Shown here piece after piece: positions 22,872 through 34,418 of a stretch of DNA of 64,000 nucleotides. This DNA comes from Pholiota molesta. Its lineage: Eukaryota; Basidiomycota; Agaricomycetes; Agaricales; Strophariaceae. The DNA is taken from the NCBI GenBank assembly GCA_014925825.1, contig JACGCK010000054.1:1-64000 (forward strand), read 5' to 3'. Position 1 is the first letter of the stretch; each line of letters starts with the position of its first letter. A program made the translations under genes and the position numbers. The notes beneath the pieces are model-generated. The model did no database searches, was not told where the DNA came from, and was given only the letters and a program-made list of their open reading frames with translations.

Positions 22872-24332
22872 TCAGATCCTCTCGGGGGATGATGAGATGC
22901 TCTCTACCTCGACGTCCAGCCCGAGATCGCGCAGCTCGATGAGGCGGATCACGAATTCGTCGTCGAGCGCCACGGAGGGGCGCACGCGGACGTGCTCGAG
23001 CCGCGCGAGGCCGTCGTCGTCGCGCAGGCGGGACTGCAGCATGTCGACGAACGTGTCGAGCTCCCGCGCGGCGGCCGAGGTGACCGTGAGCTCGAGCTTC
23101 TGCAGCCGCGGGAGGAGCATGCCGTCCATCGCGTCGTTGGAGAAGAAATTGCGCGTGAGGGCCTCGAGGAGGTAGCGCGTCACGGTGAGGTCGCCGATGG
23201 GGTGCACCGCGGTGCGCGTCTGCGAGGAGAGCACGATGAGGCTCGTGAGCGACGAGAGGTGCTTGAGGCCCTCGACGAGCTGGTCGTCCGGCAGCGCCGT
23301 CTTGCGCAGGTGCAGCGTCTTGAGCGTGGGGAGGCGTGAGAGGAACTGGGTGAAGGCGTCCCCGAACGTCGAGTTGAGGTTGCAGATCGTGAGCGTCTCG
23401 AGGTGCGGGAGGGTGAGGTGGGGGAACAGCGCTCCGAGCTCGACGAACTCGTTCCACGGCGGCGTCATGATGGTGAGCGACGTCAGGTGGTTGTGGCACA
23501 CGTATGGGTACATCGTGTTCGGGGAGTTGGGCGCAGCGACTCCGCCCTCGATGAAGATAACGCTCATCTTGGTCAGGCGCGTGCCACGGGCGAGGACGTC
23601 CAGGCAGTCTGCGATGTTCCCGGACAGGAGCGGGATATCCTCTAGCTGGCCCCACGGAAACCGCAGGACAGTCGGCGCGAAGTTCACACACTCCAACGAG
23701 CGCAGGCTGGGAGCGACCTCGAACATGTTGAGGTCGCCGGGGATCACATCGTCGTCGGTCCCAAGGCTCAGATCGGCGAGGATCGGGAGGCGATTGCGTA
23801 CACGAGCGAAGGACTTGAAGGCGCGGTAAGGGAGATAGAAGAACATGGTCCGCCAGCGCTCCGCGTGGTCCATGAGCCGGTCAAGGACAGTATGTGTGTC
23901 CGCGTAGGGGGCCTCCTCCCAGAAGACATAGATCGTGAGCGGACACGCGGCGGAGCGGGTGAGCCAGGTATCGACGAGGGCGGTCTTGGGCCTGGAGACG
24001 GTCCCGGAAAGCTGGATGGAGAGCCGGGCCCAGAGCTGCGGGTTCGCGATGGCGGCGGCGCGCCAGCGCGAGCAGATGTTAGAGAGGAGGAGCGGGATGT
24101 GGATGGTATTCCGTGCGTCCACGCTCTCGTCGACGCAGAGTAGGAATATCTCGGAGAGGAGCTCGATGGGCAGCCTTCCGGACGGGCCCAACGCAGATGG
24201 GATTTTCCTTGACGGATGCATGATATAAAAGTCGCGTAAATTAAAACAAGGTGGGTAGGGGATCTTGTGATCAACTGCAGAATTGAGGTATGTCTGGGTG
24301 CATAAAGTACAATGCGACACCAACACATCCAC
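22872..24332 (-). CDS. F-box protein, GC-rich gene
   Basis: A single frame of 486 codons. The F-box is at about residues 52-100 (GRLPIELLSEIFLLCV, then LSNICSRWRAAAIANPQLWARL), the classic agaricomycete pattern. Irregular LRR-type strands follow (LTSLTIMTPPWNEFVELG, LPHLETLTICNLNS, LPTLKTLHLRKTALP, LQKLELTVTSAAAREL). Met at 24221 (MHPSRKIPSALGP) is a likelier start than 24332, because the preceding ~37 residues look like 5' untranslated sequence. The gene is clearly GC-richer than its flanks, which also creates long false ORFs on the opposite strand. Confidence 0.8.
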   Translation of the reverse strand: MDVLVSHCTLCTQTYLNSAVDHKIPYPPCFNLRDFYIMHPSRKIPSALGPSGRLPIELLSEIFLLCVDESVDARNTIHIPLLLSNICSRWRAAAIANPQLWARLSIQLSGTVSRPKTALVDTWLTRSAACPLTIYVFWEEAPYADTHTVLDRLMDHAERWRTMFFYLPYRAFKSFARVRNRLPILADLSLGTDDDVIPGDLNMFEVAPSLRSLECVNFAPTVLRFPWGQLEDIPLLSGNIADCLDVLARGTRLTKMSVIFIEGGVAAPNSPNTMYPYVCHNHLTSLTIMTPPWNEFVELGALFPHLTLPHLETLTICNLNSTFGDAFTQFLSRLPTLKTLHLRKTALPDDQLVEGLKHLSSLTSLIVLSSQTRTAVHPIGDLTVTRYLLEALTRNFFSNDAMDGMLLPRLQKLELTVTSAAARELDTFVDMLQSRLRDDDGLARLEHVRVRPSVALDDEFVIRLIELRDLGLDVEVESISSSPERI

Positions 24333-24879
24333 CGGGATCGATTAACGAGAACCTGGGGTGGTAATTCGAAGCACCCGTTCCAGATTTATAATGGTTCGTT
24401 TAAGCTGAAATCTGGGGATCAGGAACAATCAGTTGTTATCACAAGCTGCAAGAAACAAATCATTACCCTGAGAATGCCCGTCGCTTAGGACGATGGCGGT
24501 ATACGGGTGAGAGGAGATGCGGACATGGTGGACGTCGAGGTTCAGGATAGCTGATAATCTCACCCAAATCTTATCCGTTGTCTCCATCTCATCCTCGTGC
24601 CAAATATCGGCACGGAACAACCTCTGTTCCGGCCTCCTTTTAGGCTTCCAAGCTTCGTGTCTATTTCTCGAGCTCTATTCCACAACGTGTATGATGGACC
24701 ACCGTGCTAAAACCCCATCGATAAGACGATCGATGATCTGTAAGGGAACGCCTATATACAAATAAATGAGCCTAACCTGGTATCAAATTACTCATAGTCT
24801 ACAACGAGGCGCATCTAAAGTGGTACACCCAAACACTTTGTCCCCAAGCACTTGCAAGAAATTTACGTATATGTATACG
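24333..24879. other. Intergenic, no supported gene
   Basis: A 63-codon minus-strand ORF at 24429-24620 (WHEDEMETTDKIWVRL and following) has some protein-like character and may be a small gene or exon remnant. I could not join it to anything. Confidence 0.35.
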
Positions 24880-25840
24880 GATCGAGGCGTTTCATGATCA
24901 TATGAGGAATTCGTGTTACAGATTTTGGCGGGTCTTCGCCTCTCCCAGGCAGCATTTATTATATTCTTTGCGGGTCTTATCCATTTTCTACTCAACCTGA
25001 ATCCCTCGGTCGCCTTTCCGGTAATTGGATTGCTGTAATTGAGGTAACACTTACAGGGCATCTGGCTGCTGAATATTAAGAGCCGATGTCACTGCCCGCG
25101 CAATCCCCTTTAAGTAAAGTCACCCCAGTCCTAGACATTCCTCCGGTTTACATCGTCGGGAAGAATTGGACCCAGTTCGATGGCTTCCGGATGGGATAAA
25201 CCAACGACATCGAATTATTTCTCAATTTTCGGAGGCGTGCAAATTCTCAGCCAGCTCATAGCCTAGAAACACAGACCACGACGCAGCCCTGGGTATTGGG
25301 GCACACTCACGACGACTCCCTGGCATTAGCTGTGTATCACTGCCTCCAGCACTCAACTCAAGTTATCATCATGGATCAAGCGATATCTTTAGACTCATGA
25401 CGCAAAGCCCCCCCCCCCCCCCCCCCCCCAAAATGGATCGAACCTGACAGCTACGACGAAATTCTTAATCTTCTCTTCTATATGCAATGGGCGCCTAAAT
25501 TTGCCGCCGAGCGCCCACCGCGTCCGCTGCCTTGAAAAGAATTGCTGACTACTATTGAAGCTTGAGAATAACCAAACGGACGTCCCGCAGACAGCGGTAA
25601 GAACTTGTCGATGGAGTTCTGCCATTGGAACAGATGGCAAATTTCGAGTACTCAACTCAGAATACTGTGTTTGCCGCATCTAGTATTGTTGGCGCAAGTG
25701 CGATCCAGTCCGTCCAATCTAACAGCAACAACTGGAAAGTCCCGCAAGACTGTGATTTTATGTGCATTCGGATTTGCACTTGGGAAGCATCATGGCGAAT
25801 CGTCTTGCCCGATTGACAGGGCAACATGCGCACTCTAAAT
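24880..25840 (+). pseudogene. Decayed, internally deleted DUF6535 gene (copy 2)
   Basis: Blocks match the intact gene at 28401 in order. The membrane block ILAGL..QAA-IIFFAGLIHFLLNLNPSV is at 24920-25030, with the WLLNIK-like block near 25055. The WTQFDGFRM/HRIIS block is at 25165-25230, the block around the LALAVYHC equivalent at 25310-25350, and the last exon part at 25490-25830, including KVPQD and a CIRI-like tail. Deletions, stops and frameshifts lie between the blocks. A pure run of 22 C (25408-25429) interrupts the position corresponding to MTQSLPG in the intact gene. Confidence 0.85.
25408..25429. repeat. 22-base poly-C tract
   Basis: An uninterrupted C run inside pseudogene copy 2, directly after ATGACGCAAAG. 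Run length is likely unstable and sensitive to sequencing error. Confidence 0.95.
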
Positions 25841-26070
25841 AAATATATGTTCGTTTTGTAGAATCTGGACCAAGAAAATTATCCATTCGATTTGAAAGAT
25901 AGATTCTTCAAGATATATTCGTGATTGATTTTGTATGAATGGAGGCACTGCGGACGATGGGGTATGGTATCGGTCAAGGATATGCTTGGTCATATATGAG
26001 CACGTAAATATAATGGTCCTGGAATGTGGCAATGGTGTCAGGTGAAGGGCGAGATAATTTTCACGGGTTT

Positions 26071-26394
26071 TTAATATGTGGTGCCCATTCCTCCTCTGCG
26101 ACTGCGTCTAGAGCGCCCAGTCCGTCTTCGCGAACCGAAGCATCTGCAGCAGAGAATATCCGCAATCACATTGAAGATTGTTACGATCACCTATACAGAC
26201 TATTAGATACCCGAAGGTACACAAGGATTTTTTAAAAAGACATACCGTGGTGATAGCGCTGATGATTGCCATAAACACTGAGGCAATGGCAGAGATGATA
26301 GCGTTGATGCCATTGCCGATAGCTGAGAAAATAGAACCCTAATAGAACGGTTAGACTAGAAGACGAGCCGCGGTGGAATAAGATATCGAACCAT
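26071..26394 (-). CDS. 71-residue conserved hydrophobic agaricomycete protein
   Basis: Three exons on the minus strand: 26394-26392 (just the ATG), 26338-26246 and 26190-26071, totalling 216 nt. The product starts MGSIFSAIGNGINAIISAI, continues with an alternating small/Ile-rich hydrophobic stretch (SVFMAIISAITTVIVTIF), has a CCRCFG cysteine motif and ends in a basic RRRTGRSRRSRRGG tail. I recall many near-identical unnamed small proteins of this type in mushroom genomes. The alternation suggests a membrane-associated peptide. The function is unknown. The gene is missed by ORF calling because the first exon is only the start codon. Confidence 0.75.
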
Positions 26395-27176
26395 ATTGTT
26401 ATATTTGAGTGATTTGTATGTGTTGTTTGAAGATTTTTGAGTAAGGCGTTGGTATGAATAATGTCAATGAACGGTACAGCAAGGGCTTTATAGTGCTCGA
26501 TTCTCTATGACGTCACGATGTGGCCCCATATCAGTGGATGGCTTTAGAATCCCCGATGACGGCGCATATTGATAGGACCTCCTTTAGAGTCCTGTAGCGT
26601 AGATCGTCGTCATATTGTGGTGCTTTCCTATCTTTCTTCGAGTAGAATCGTAGTGTCGTAGCCACTCCAGTAGTAGTAGTGACGGGGTCAGTATTAGAGG
26701 ACGTCATTTCATAATTTTCATTAAGCAGGATTTACGCCATGGCCCGTGATGATTCCGCGTTTGAAAGAAATCACTGTAAGCAGATCAGCAGACAAACAGT
26801 TATATCAAGATTTCGATCGGGCACTAGCTCGAGATGCAGATATCTGGAGCGGGGTGTAAACAGGCGCCTATTGGTACTGATCCAGGTCACGAGATCTGAC
26901 GCGCGTTGCACGATGTCACCGTAGTCACAGTTGTCACAATGTCATGCAAGTAAAGGTCCAATATCACAATGTTGAACTTGTGCACAACAGATTTCTTATA
27001 ACTTGGCCCATCTAGTGAATGCCTTTTCACTCACTCGGTAAGCATGGAACCATGCGATACGATGACATACGGCCTGATGTCAATGATTGGATTTTACAGA
27101 GAAGTGACTCACTCACTGATCTGCATCAAGATGGGATACAGGCGCAACATATCTTTTCGCCTCTCTGCCAAACTAT
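26395..27176. other. Intergenic, divergent promoter region
   Basis: This separates the small hydrophobic-protein gene (minus) from the acetyltransferase (plus). No gene is supported; the 61-codon ORF at 26739-26924 has no features. Confidence 0.4.
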
Positions 27177-28035
27177 ATGTCTGAGATTTCCACAGCCAAA
27201 GACGCAACCATGGACGGGCCCAGTAAACCATACGACATCAATTTCTGTTTCCCTGTACCCGAGACACTGGAAAGCAAACGCGTAGCTTTGCAACCCTTCG
27301 TCGTAAGTTCTTGAACTAGAACGAACTTCGACCCACCTAATAAAGCGTTGATCTCTTATTCCACAGCCCTCAAAGCACGCCAAATTGTTCATTGACCAAG
27401 CTCTCCTCTATCCAGAGATATACCGTTATCTCCCTTTTGGGCCCTTCCAAGATGTCGATGACTTCCTCACAAATCTCATCGAGGCCCGCGTCAGCAAGAA
27501 CTCAGGATACATCATGTTTGCTATCTATGATAAAACCCGACCAGCGGCATCGACTGAACACCTAGGGGCCTTTGCAGGTCTGATCGGCCTAATTAACTCC
27601 TCAGCCAGCCATCTCTTCACCGAGATCGGCTTCGTTATGATTCTCCCACCCTTCCAGCGCACTCACGTCGCGTCGAATGCTGTCGGTATTCTCCTGCACT
27701 TCGCTTTGGACACGCCGAACTATCATTCAGACCAGGTCGGTGGCCCGGCGAACAGCAGTTTGGGTTTGAGGAGGGTTGTTTGGCAGGCGAACGCGTTGAA
27801 TGCAGCCAGCGTGCGTCTGGCGGAACGCATGGGATTCAGCAAGGAGGCCGTGCTGAGGTGGGATCGAGTGTTGCCTTTGGGTAAGGGTGAAGCAGGAAAT
27901 GGAATCGAAATTCGAGAGGGTGATCCCTGTAAGGGATGTGTTGGGAGAGACACGGCTTTGTTAAGCCTTTGCTGGGATGATTGGGAAAAGCAAGCGAGGG
28001 AAAGAGTGAATGAGATCATGAAGAGAGTCAGATAG
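27177..28035 (+). CDS. GNAT-family N-acetyltransferase (RimJ/RimL type)
   Basis: Exons 27177-27302 and 27367-28035 total 795 nt (264 aa). The opening VPETLESKRVALQPFVPSKH is the typical first strand of RimJ/RimL-like acetyltransferases. It is followed by FAGLIGLINSSASHLFTEIGFVM, a pyrophosphate-loop region (PPFQRTHVASNAVGILL) and the closing RRVVWQANALNAASVRLAERMGF, where NxxSxxxxxRxGF is the family hallmark. These enzymes move an acetyl group from acetyl-CoA to an amine of a small molecule or protein; the acceptor is unknown. The start ATG at 27177 is in frame with a second Met at 27213. Confidence 0.88.
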
Positions 28036-28400
28036 AATTGACGGTGTGTTTTAAATTCGCTCCAGTTGTACAAAATGAGTTTGCATTTGCCCAGACGGTA
28101 TTATTCTTAGCTTCCAGCGCCGGCGTTCTTCAAGATGTTCAGATTCTGCGTGAAAAGTTTTATTCCCAACGGGCACTCCCGCAATTAATTTGTTATCTTG
28201 TGAGGCCTTCAAGAGCGCCTGCTTGGAAAGTGTGAATCGTCTCACCGTGTGTCAACTAAGTATGGGATCTGATACCCCTTTATAGAGTGGTGTGCAATGT
28301 GCATCGCCCTGCGGCGTGCACAATCTGTGCAGTGTATATTTTTTTTAATTAATTGGAAGTAGACGTTGGTCCATATCACGATTCCACGCCAGCTCTGACG
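28036..28400. other. Intergenic
   Basis: No supported gene; upstream region of the DUF6535 gene. Confidence 0.4.
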
Positions 28401-30882
28401 ATGGAGACTCCCAACATTCCAGCAGCAAAGCCTGAAGACCAGGTAAAATTCCTATTATTCATAGCCTACGTGGTCACTACTACTAACACTGAGCAATGCA
28501 TTGTGGCAGACAACTGCCCCGAGTAAAGTCTGGAAGTGCGGCGACCCAAACTTGTATACAGTTCCGGGACGCATTGACAATGATGGAAACCCGTGGAAAG
28601 TATGCCTTCAGCCGCTCCTTGAAGAGGACAGAATAAAGTGCGAATGCTGGGAGGATGAAGTTCAGAGTCTACTCCTTTTTGTGAGTTGTTTGTATAACTA
28701 TTTCTGCAGTATTCCATGAATCGTACGTTATCTAGGCTGGTCTATTTTCCGCTGTCGTCACCGCCTTCGTGATACAGTCCTGTCAATCCCTACAAGCAGA
28801 TGAAAATCAGGCATCCATTGTCCTCCTCGCGACCATCGTTGACCAGCTCAGCTATCTTACAAATGGTACATCTGCGCCTCATTCAATCGCCCAGAAATAT
28901 AGCAACCCTGTTGGATCCTCCCCGGCTTCGATCCGCATCAATATATACTGGTTCATCAGCCTAATCCTCAGTCTCATGACAGTACTTATCGGTATTGTCG
29001 CCTTGCAATGGCTTCGCGAATATAAGCGACACCCAAGCAACTTATCCCCAAAGCGCACCTTCGCTGCGAGGAATTTGCGGGCCGAGGCATTTGACGCGTG
29101 GTTCGTGCCACAAATTCTAGCGGGTCTTCCTCTCCTCCTCCAGGCAGCGCTTATTCTGTTCTTTGTGGGCCTCATTGATTTTTTGCTCAACCTGAATCCC
29201 TCAGTTGCCGTTCCGGTGATCGGATTGATTGGCATAACTTTACTCTTTCTGCTGATAACAACAATTCTTCCAACGCTGCAAGCCTTCTGGCTGCTCAACG
29301 TCAGAAAGCCTACATCCCTTCCGGCGCAATGCCCTTATAAATCACCACAATCATGGGCGTTCCTCCGTCTCACCTCATCGTGGACCACGCGATTTATTCT
29401 CAACTGTCTTGGAAATTTCGCTTATACTGTTCTGCTAGTCCCAGTAGCACCCATCATCTGGGCCACACGTGTATTAGCTTCGGATTCCCATGTGTGGAAG
29501 TTCATCGAGTACCTACAAGTTTCGTTCAAGTTAAAATCCCTTGGGACAATACGGAGCTGGACACAATTCGACGGCTTCTGGATGGATGAACGTCATCGAA
29601 TTATTACTGAATCTTCAAAGCCATGCACCTATTTCACAAAACTAATAGGAAATATCGACTATGATGCCGCCCGTGGTATCGCCCATGTTATAGACGATGG
29701 TCATACTCGCGAGGAATCCCTTGCCCTAGCTATGTATCATTGTTTCCAGCAACTCCCTCAAGCCGTAATCAAGGATGATATTTTTAAACTCATGACGCAG
29801 AGCCTCCCCGGATGGATGACATCGCAACAAGCGACGAGGAAGGCGGCGATGCTGGAATGTCCGAATGCCAGCATGACTCGAGAGGAGAACGAGATGTTTC
29901 TTTTGGGTCGCTTGCCACAGACGGCCGTTAAAAACCCTATCCATATATTCAGAAAGCGCCAACTCGAGCTCTTCGTACGGACATTGGCTTATATTTTTAC
30001 TGGAGACCCATGGTCAGATAATCCGGAGGTCGATTACGACCGTATAGTCAACCCTCGCCCCAAGATCCACGGAAAGTTACTCGTTCCGGTCTGCATGAAG
30101 ACAGCAGAAGGAATAGACCAACTCCCGATTTGCTTGGCCGCAGGTAAGCGTCCTTCTTACCAGTACGTCCACAAATTTTCTTACGACCAATAACAGATCT
30201 GCGCGAGCAACTCTCGATGATCTTTCGAGCATTTGTCGCAATGACGATAGCTAGAGAGGATATGTTGCGACTACCTAACCTATATTATTCGGAAGAAATC
30301 CTCGGGGATTTTATGCAAATAATTCATGCGATTACCCTCAATACTGTCACGTCTACTCGGATATCTTCGACGACTTCCCAACAACACATGGATGCTCTCT
30401 CGCACATCACTGCTGCAATCAAATCCTTAAATTACACTCTTCTCTGTCCAGCCTCCCCGGCAATAAACTTGACTTTTTATATTGCCACTCTCTACATCTC
30501 CCGTTTCCACTACACGGAATGGACGCCTATTTGTCGCCAAGCGCCGGCGTTTTCGGCTGTCTTCAAGGAATTGATGACGACTTTGAAAACCTTAGAACTT
30601 ACTTCAAAGAGAAAGGTGGCTTTTAGCGTTCACCATCTCCATTACCACACACAGTGGGCAGAACTTGTCAAAGTGGTGCTACCGGCGGAACAGGAAGGAG
30701 CTCTGCATGACCCAAATTTCCAACCTACTCAAACCAGTTTATTTGCCGCATCCACTGCGGCTGGTACACCTATTTTTGGCGATCCAATCTCCCTGGTGCA
30801 GCTGCCAAGTCCCGCAAGACTAAGATTTCATGTGCATGCAAATTTACATGGGGGGAGTATCTTACCAAACAGTCTTGTCTGA
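28401..30882 (+). CDS. DUF6535 multi-pass membrane protein (intact copy)
   Basis: Exons 28401-28442, 28510-28680, 28736-30143 and 30197-30882 total 2307 nt (768 aa). The N-terminal part has the family pattern: WKVCLQPLLEED, then CWEDEVQSLLLFAGLFSAVV. Further hydrophobic segments are IYWFISLILSLMTVLIGIVA before WLREY, a pair around LAGLPLLLQAALILFFVGLI, and GLIGITLLFLLITTILPTL. The long C-terminal half is soluble and helical. DUF6535 proteins are an expanded agaricomycete family of unknown function. This copy is intact, while two relics lie upstream on the same strand. Confidence 0.88.
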
Positions 30883-33800
30883 TTGCCATATAATTATACA
30901 TTAGATCAATACCGAGCCTTCTGTAAGTTTTATAGATATTATGTACAGTATAGAGATATTACTTATAAGCTTGCCGCTGCTTTGTTGCTGCAGATGATTC
31001 ATATCTGCCTTCAAAGCTTTATGCTATTGGACCGTGTTCCCTCCATCTCATTAGCCAATTGAAAACAAGGATAATTAACCTGTCACGGACAGCTCTATGA
31101 CTTTCTGGGACCCATCTAGATGTTCTAAGCGAGCTTACGGACTTCGCACAGAACCAATACTAAATCATTAAAGAACGGGTGCCATTACGAGAGTCTTAGA
31201 ATCTTTGAACTTCTCTTTGGCATTTCCATTTTTATGTCACAGCCCGGACATTGCGATAATTTATGATAACACTTTTTTTTCTTGTCTCCTACGCGAGCGA
31301 GTCCATTGTTCTTCTTTTCCAAGTTACCGGCGTCTATTTCGAAGCGGTGGACGCATTTAAATTTAATATTCGTAGTCATGTCATCTGAAGTCCAGATGGT
31401 GCACCGGACTTGGTCCTGATCGCTTGTTAAGACCAGGTTGGCTTTGGTCTTTCTGGAGATTTATCTAATTAGAAAAAAATGGCAAGTACTTGGCATTCCG
31501 CGATCATGAGACCGTATATCCGTTGCTACTCCGGCTAGAAAGTACTTGAAAAATGTTACTTTCAGTAGCCGGGAACCTTTGCCTTTACGAAGTACTCAAA
31601 ATTACTTACCGTTACAAAGCATGAGACGCAATTTATCTATATGAAATATAATTTCGTGGCGAAGGTGCCACCGTCGAGGCATCGTTGTCCGGGAAGGTTC
31701 ATTCAGCCAATCAAGACTGAGCTATTACTGGTATCTAATGATCCTCCATATAGCATCTATGTCCTTACTTTGAATTACATGAAACTCTATTCCTCCGGAA
31801 GCGATCGATATGAATAGTAAACCCAAGATAACAAAGGCTACCGAAAAAAAAGTCGAGGCAAACAAAAAAGTACAGATGAATTTCTCACTGTGCGAGCGTA
31901 TTGTGACTCCGGGGCCGCTGTTTCCGATAAGTGAGAGGATTCAAACACATATTGAGCCTTCGAACTGCGTCCTATGGCAAATATTTATCCTCACGTTGCA
32001 TTCCACCACGGAACGTCGGACTCTGGAGGCACTTGAGCACTCAGCTAAAAATAGACATGCACCCAAAGAACGTACATCGACGACAGGGGGTAAAATTCAA
32101 GGATAATCCTCGACATTCGTGAGGTGGACGTCTTCTATTTGGAGTCATAAGTGTGGCCCCATGAATTCCGGGCATTCAGGTACTCCGTCATCCGGTGCAT
32201 CAGTCAGTCGAGGAGCACCTGCTTGCAATCAATGTCTGACAAGGGGGCGCACTTTTGGTTAAATTAGGACAATAATCTCGGGTTGGTATAGGACGACGAA
32301 GGAAATAAATATGTATGTACACAGACAATTCCGAAGTAATTCTCAAGGTAGCTTAGAAGCCTTATGGCAGCATAGAAAAGGAAGCCTTGAGGTGTTATCT
32401 TCGGTAATAGGTTGGCTTGCCTGCAAGTAGACCTTATGTAAATCCCTGCCCATGAGGTTGCTCAGACAAGCAAGACTTATCCATGCCGTGTTATCGAGTA
32501 ACATTTGTTTCGTTTAAAGGGCGATCGATAAAGTCAAGATAAAATCAATGAGGCAATGATAGGGAGAGAACAAGGAATAATTGAGGCATTGGGCAAGCGT
32601 CCACGTCGACGTAAGTGTCTGCGATTGTCTCGCCACTTTGCCGTTCATCATTTATTATTCAATAAAAGGAGAATACAGGGGATGTGCGGGACCCACTTAT
32701 AGCTGCGATTGACATATCTGCGGCTGCCAGTGGATTGAGTATAAGGGAACTCCAAGGCCAAAGTTCCGACGGTCGTAATCGGAAGTCACCGCTGAGAAAG
32801 TAAGTACTCAGTGCACAGTACTCAGCGTTTGCCATACCGAGTCACCATCGAGGGAATGCCTTTTAAGTTTCTGGTTATAGATAAGGTTTGCAGTCGATGA
32901 GTTGAGAAACTTTAGACAAGTCCATGAATGTCCATATATTACTTACTTATCAAACAATCGTCCAGACCAAGAATCCCGATTGGACACTCGGTGTGAATAT
33001 GTGTGAAGTCATCTGATGGACAAAGGTGTTGATCAGAAGTACAAAATTAGATGTACAAGTCTACTGTTGATTGGCCCGACGGGTCGTGGCGGGACGTTTG
33101 GGCTCGGTTTGGGCCTTGTCTGGGACCATGGAGGTGCCAATGAGGAAGTAATTCCCATCCCTGTGGTCTGAATGATCAATCGGTGCAGCTGCAGACTGAG
33201 CATGTTGCAGCCTTGCTTTAGCTGCTCTGTGATAGTCATTTCAACTTCTAATCAATTCATAAAGCAGTGAAACCTCAGGCTGTGAAGTATCTTAATATCA
33301 AGATTGTGATTTTCAGCTCAATTGAAACGCACAGCTATCATGGACGATCTGAAGGATCTGAAGGTCAATTCACAGGTTGCTGAGGCTTTCTCAACACATA
33401 CATGTTAAGAATTCCAACAATAGTATGGGGCTAGAACATCTGCAAAATAATTCAACATTATCTGGTCTACAACCAAGGGATTTAAGAGGATATTTGAGTA
33501 TTTTGAGTCGATGCTCCCGGCGGTCTGAACCCATCTCACGCATTTCAGGCCGTGAAGTTTAAGAGCCAGATCCTGTTGCAAGCGCGCGTAGGCTCAGCTA
33601 GATCATTTTTATAGTGCATTGGACTAGACCCAGTTTTGAGAGACGTTTTGCGTCATAAATGATGATATATGAAATGGTTTTCCTGTGTCAATAATTCAGC
33701 AGCGTCAATTTGAATCATACTAGCAATAGAAATCTAAGAGACTGATTGTGCTGGCGGTAAGCTTATATTGGAATAGAAAATCGAGAAAGCAACAGTTAAT

Positions 33801-34418
33801 ATTTTCTGTGGTCCCGGACTGTCCCGGATCTTACTTGTTTAGACAGAGGTTATAAATTGTCCTCGAGGAAGAGACTTAGGGGCCAGGGACACGCGAGATG
33901 ACCACGTGCTAGTTCCCTCATTGTGGGTCTCTTTTCCCTCATTCCCTTTGTTGTTCTAGATTCGGTTTCTGCCCGGCTTTCCTGCCCATATACCCTTCAG
34001 AAAATCTGATAACTCCTATATAGAAAGTCTGCTAAAATCGTTTGTTATCGAAATCGGTACCCCCAACATCCAGGAGAACTTTGCACAGTCATTGTGCATT
34101 GACGGCCAAGATCTCTGATTTTGTGGATTCATTGGCACACGTTTGCAGCGTTTCACGAAGCCTTTGCAAGCAATTCACAGGCAAGGACTCAGCACGGCTA
34201 ACTACGTGGGTCGGGTGGAGAATACATTTTTACACGATATGTACGTCTTTTGTGCAGTATAAGTGGCCGGGCTCGAGCGTTGCTAATTAATCATCCTTTT
34301 TTATAATATAAAGTCCGACAGAGTCCCATAAGGATCCGCTGCCGTAGACCAGCGAGCCTTGGTCTTTCCCGCTACATCGATCTCTTGCTGCGTCGTCAGA
34401 CACAGCGATTCCTCTACT
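30883..34418. other. 3.5-kb gene-free region
   Basis: AT-rich, with only short ORFs (under 100 codons) that lack splice partners or domains. A minus-strand stretch at about 33065-33210 reads SKARLQHAQSAAAPIDHSD and further residues to a stop, which is protein-like, but no start or neighbouring exon was found. No terminal repeats or transposon ORFs were recognised. The last few hundred bases should hold the promoter of the VWA gene. Confidence 0.4.

Noticed and set aside
22561..24328. Long ORFs (up to 376 codons) overlapping the GC-rich F-box gene, in other frames
   Set aside because: Compositions are dominated by Arg, Pro, His and Ala as expected of shadow frames in GC-rich coding DNA; the F-box frame has the recognised motifs.
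25395..25679. 94-codon minus-strand ORF with a poly-Gly tail
   Set aside because: The glycines are simply the poly-C tract read on the other strand, within a pseudogene.
33045..33239. Minus-strand small gene with a protein-like reading
   Set aside because: Only about 50 plausible residues, and no start codon, acceptor or neighbouring exon could be found.
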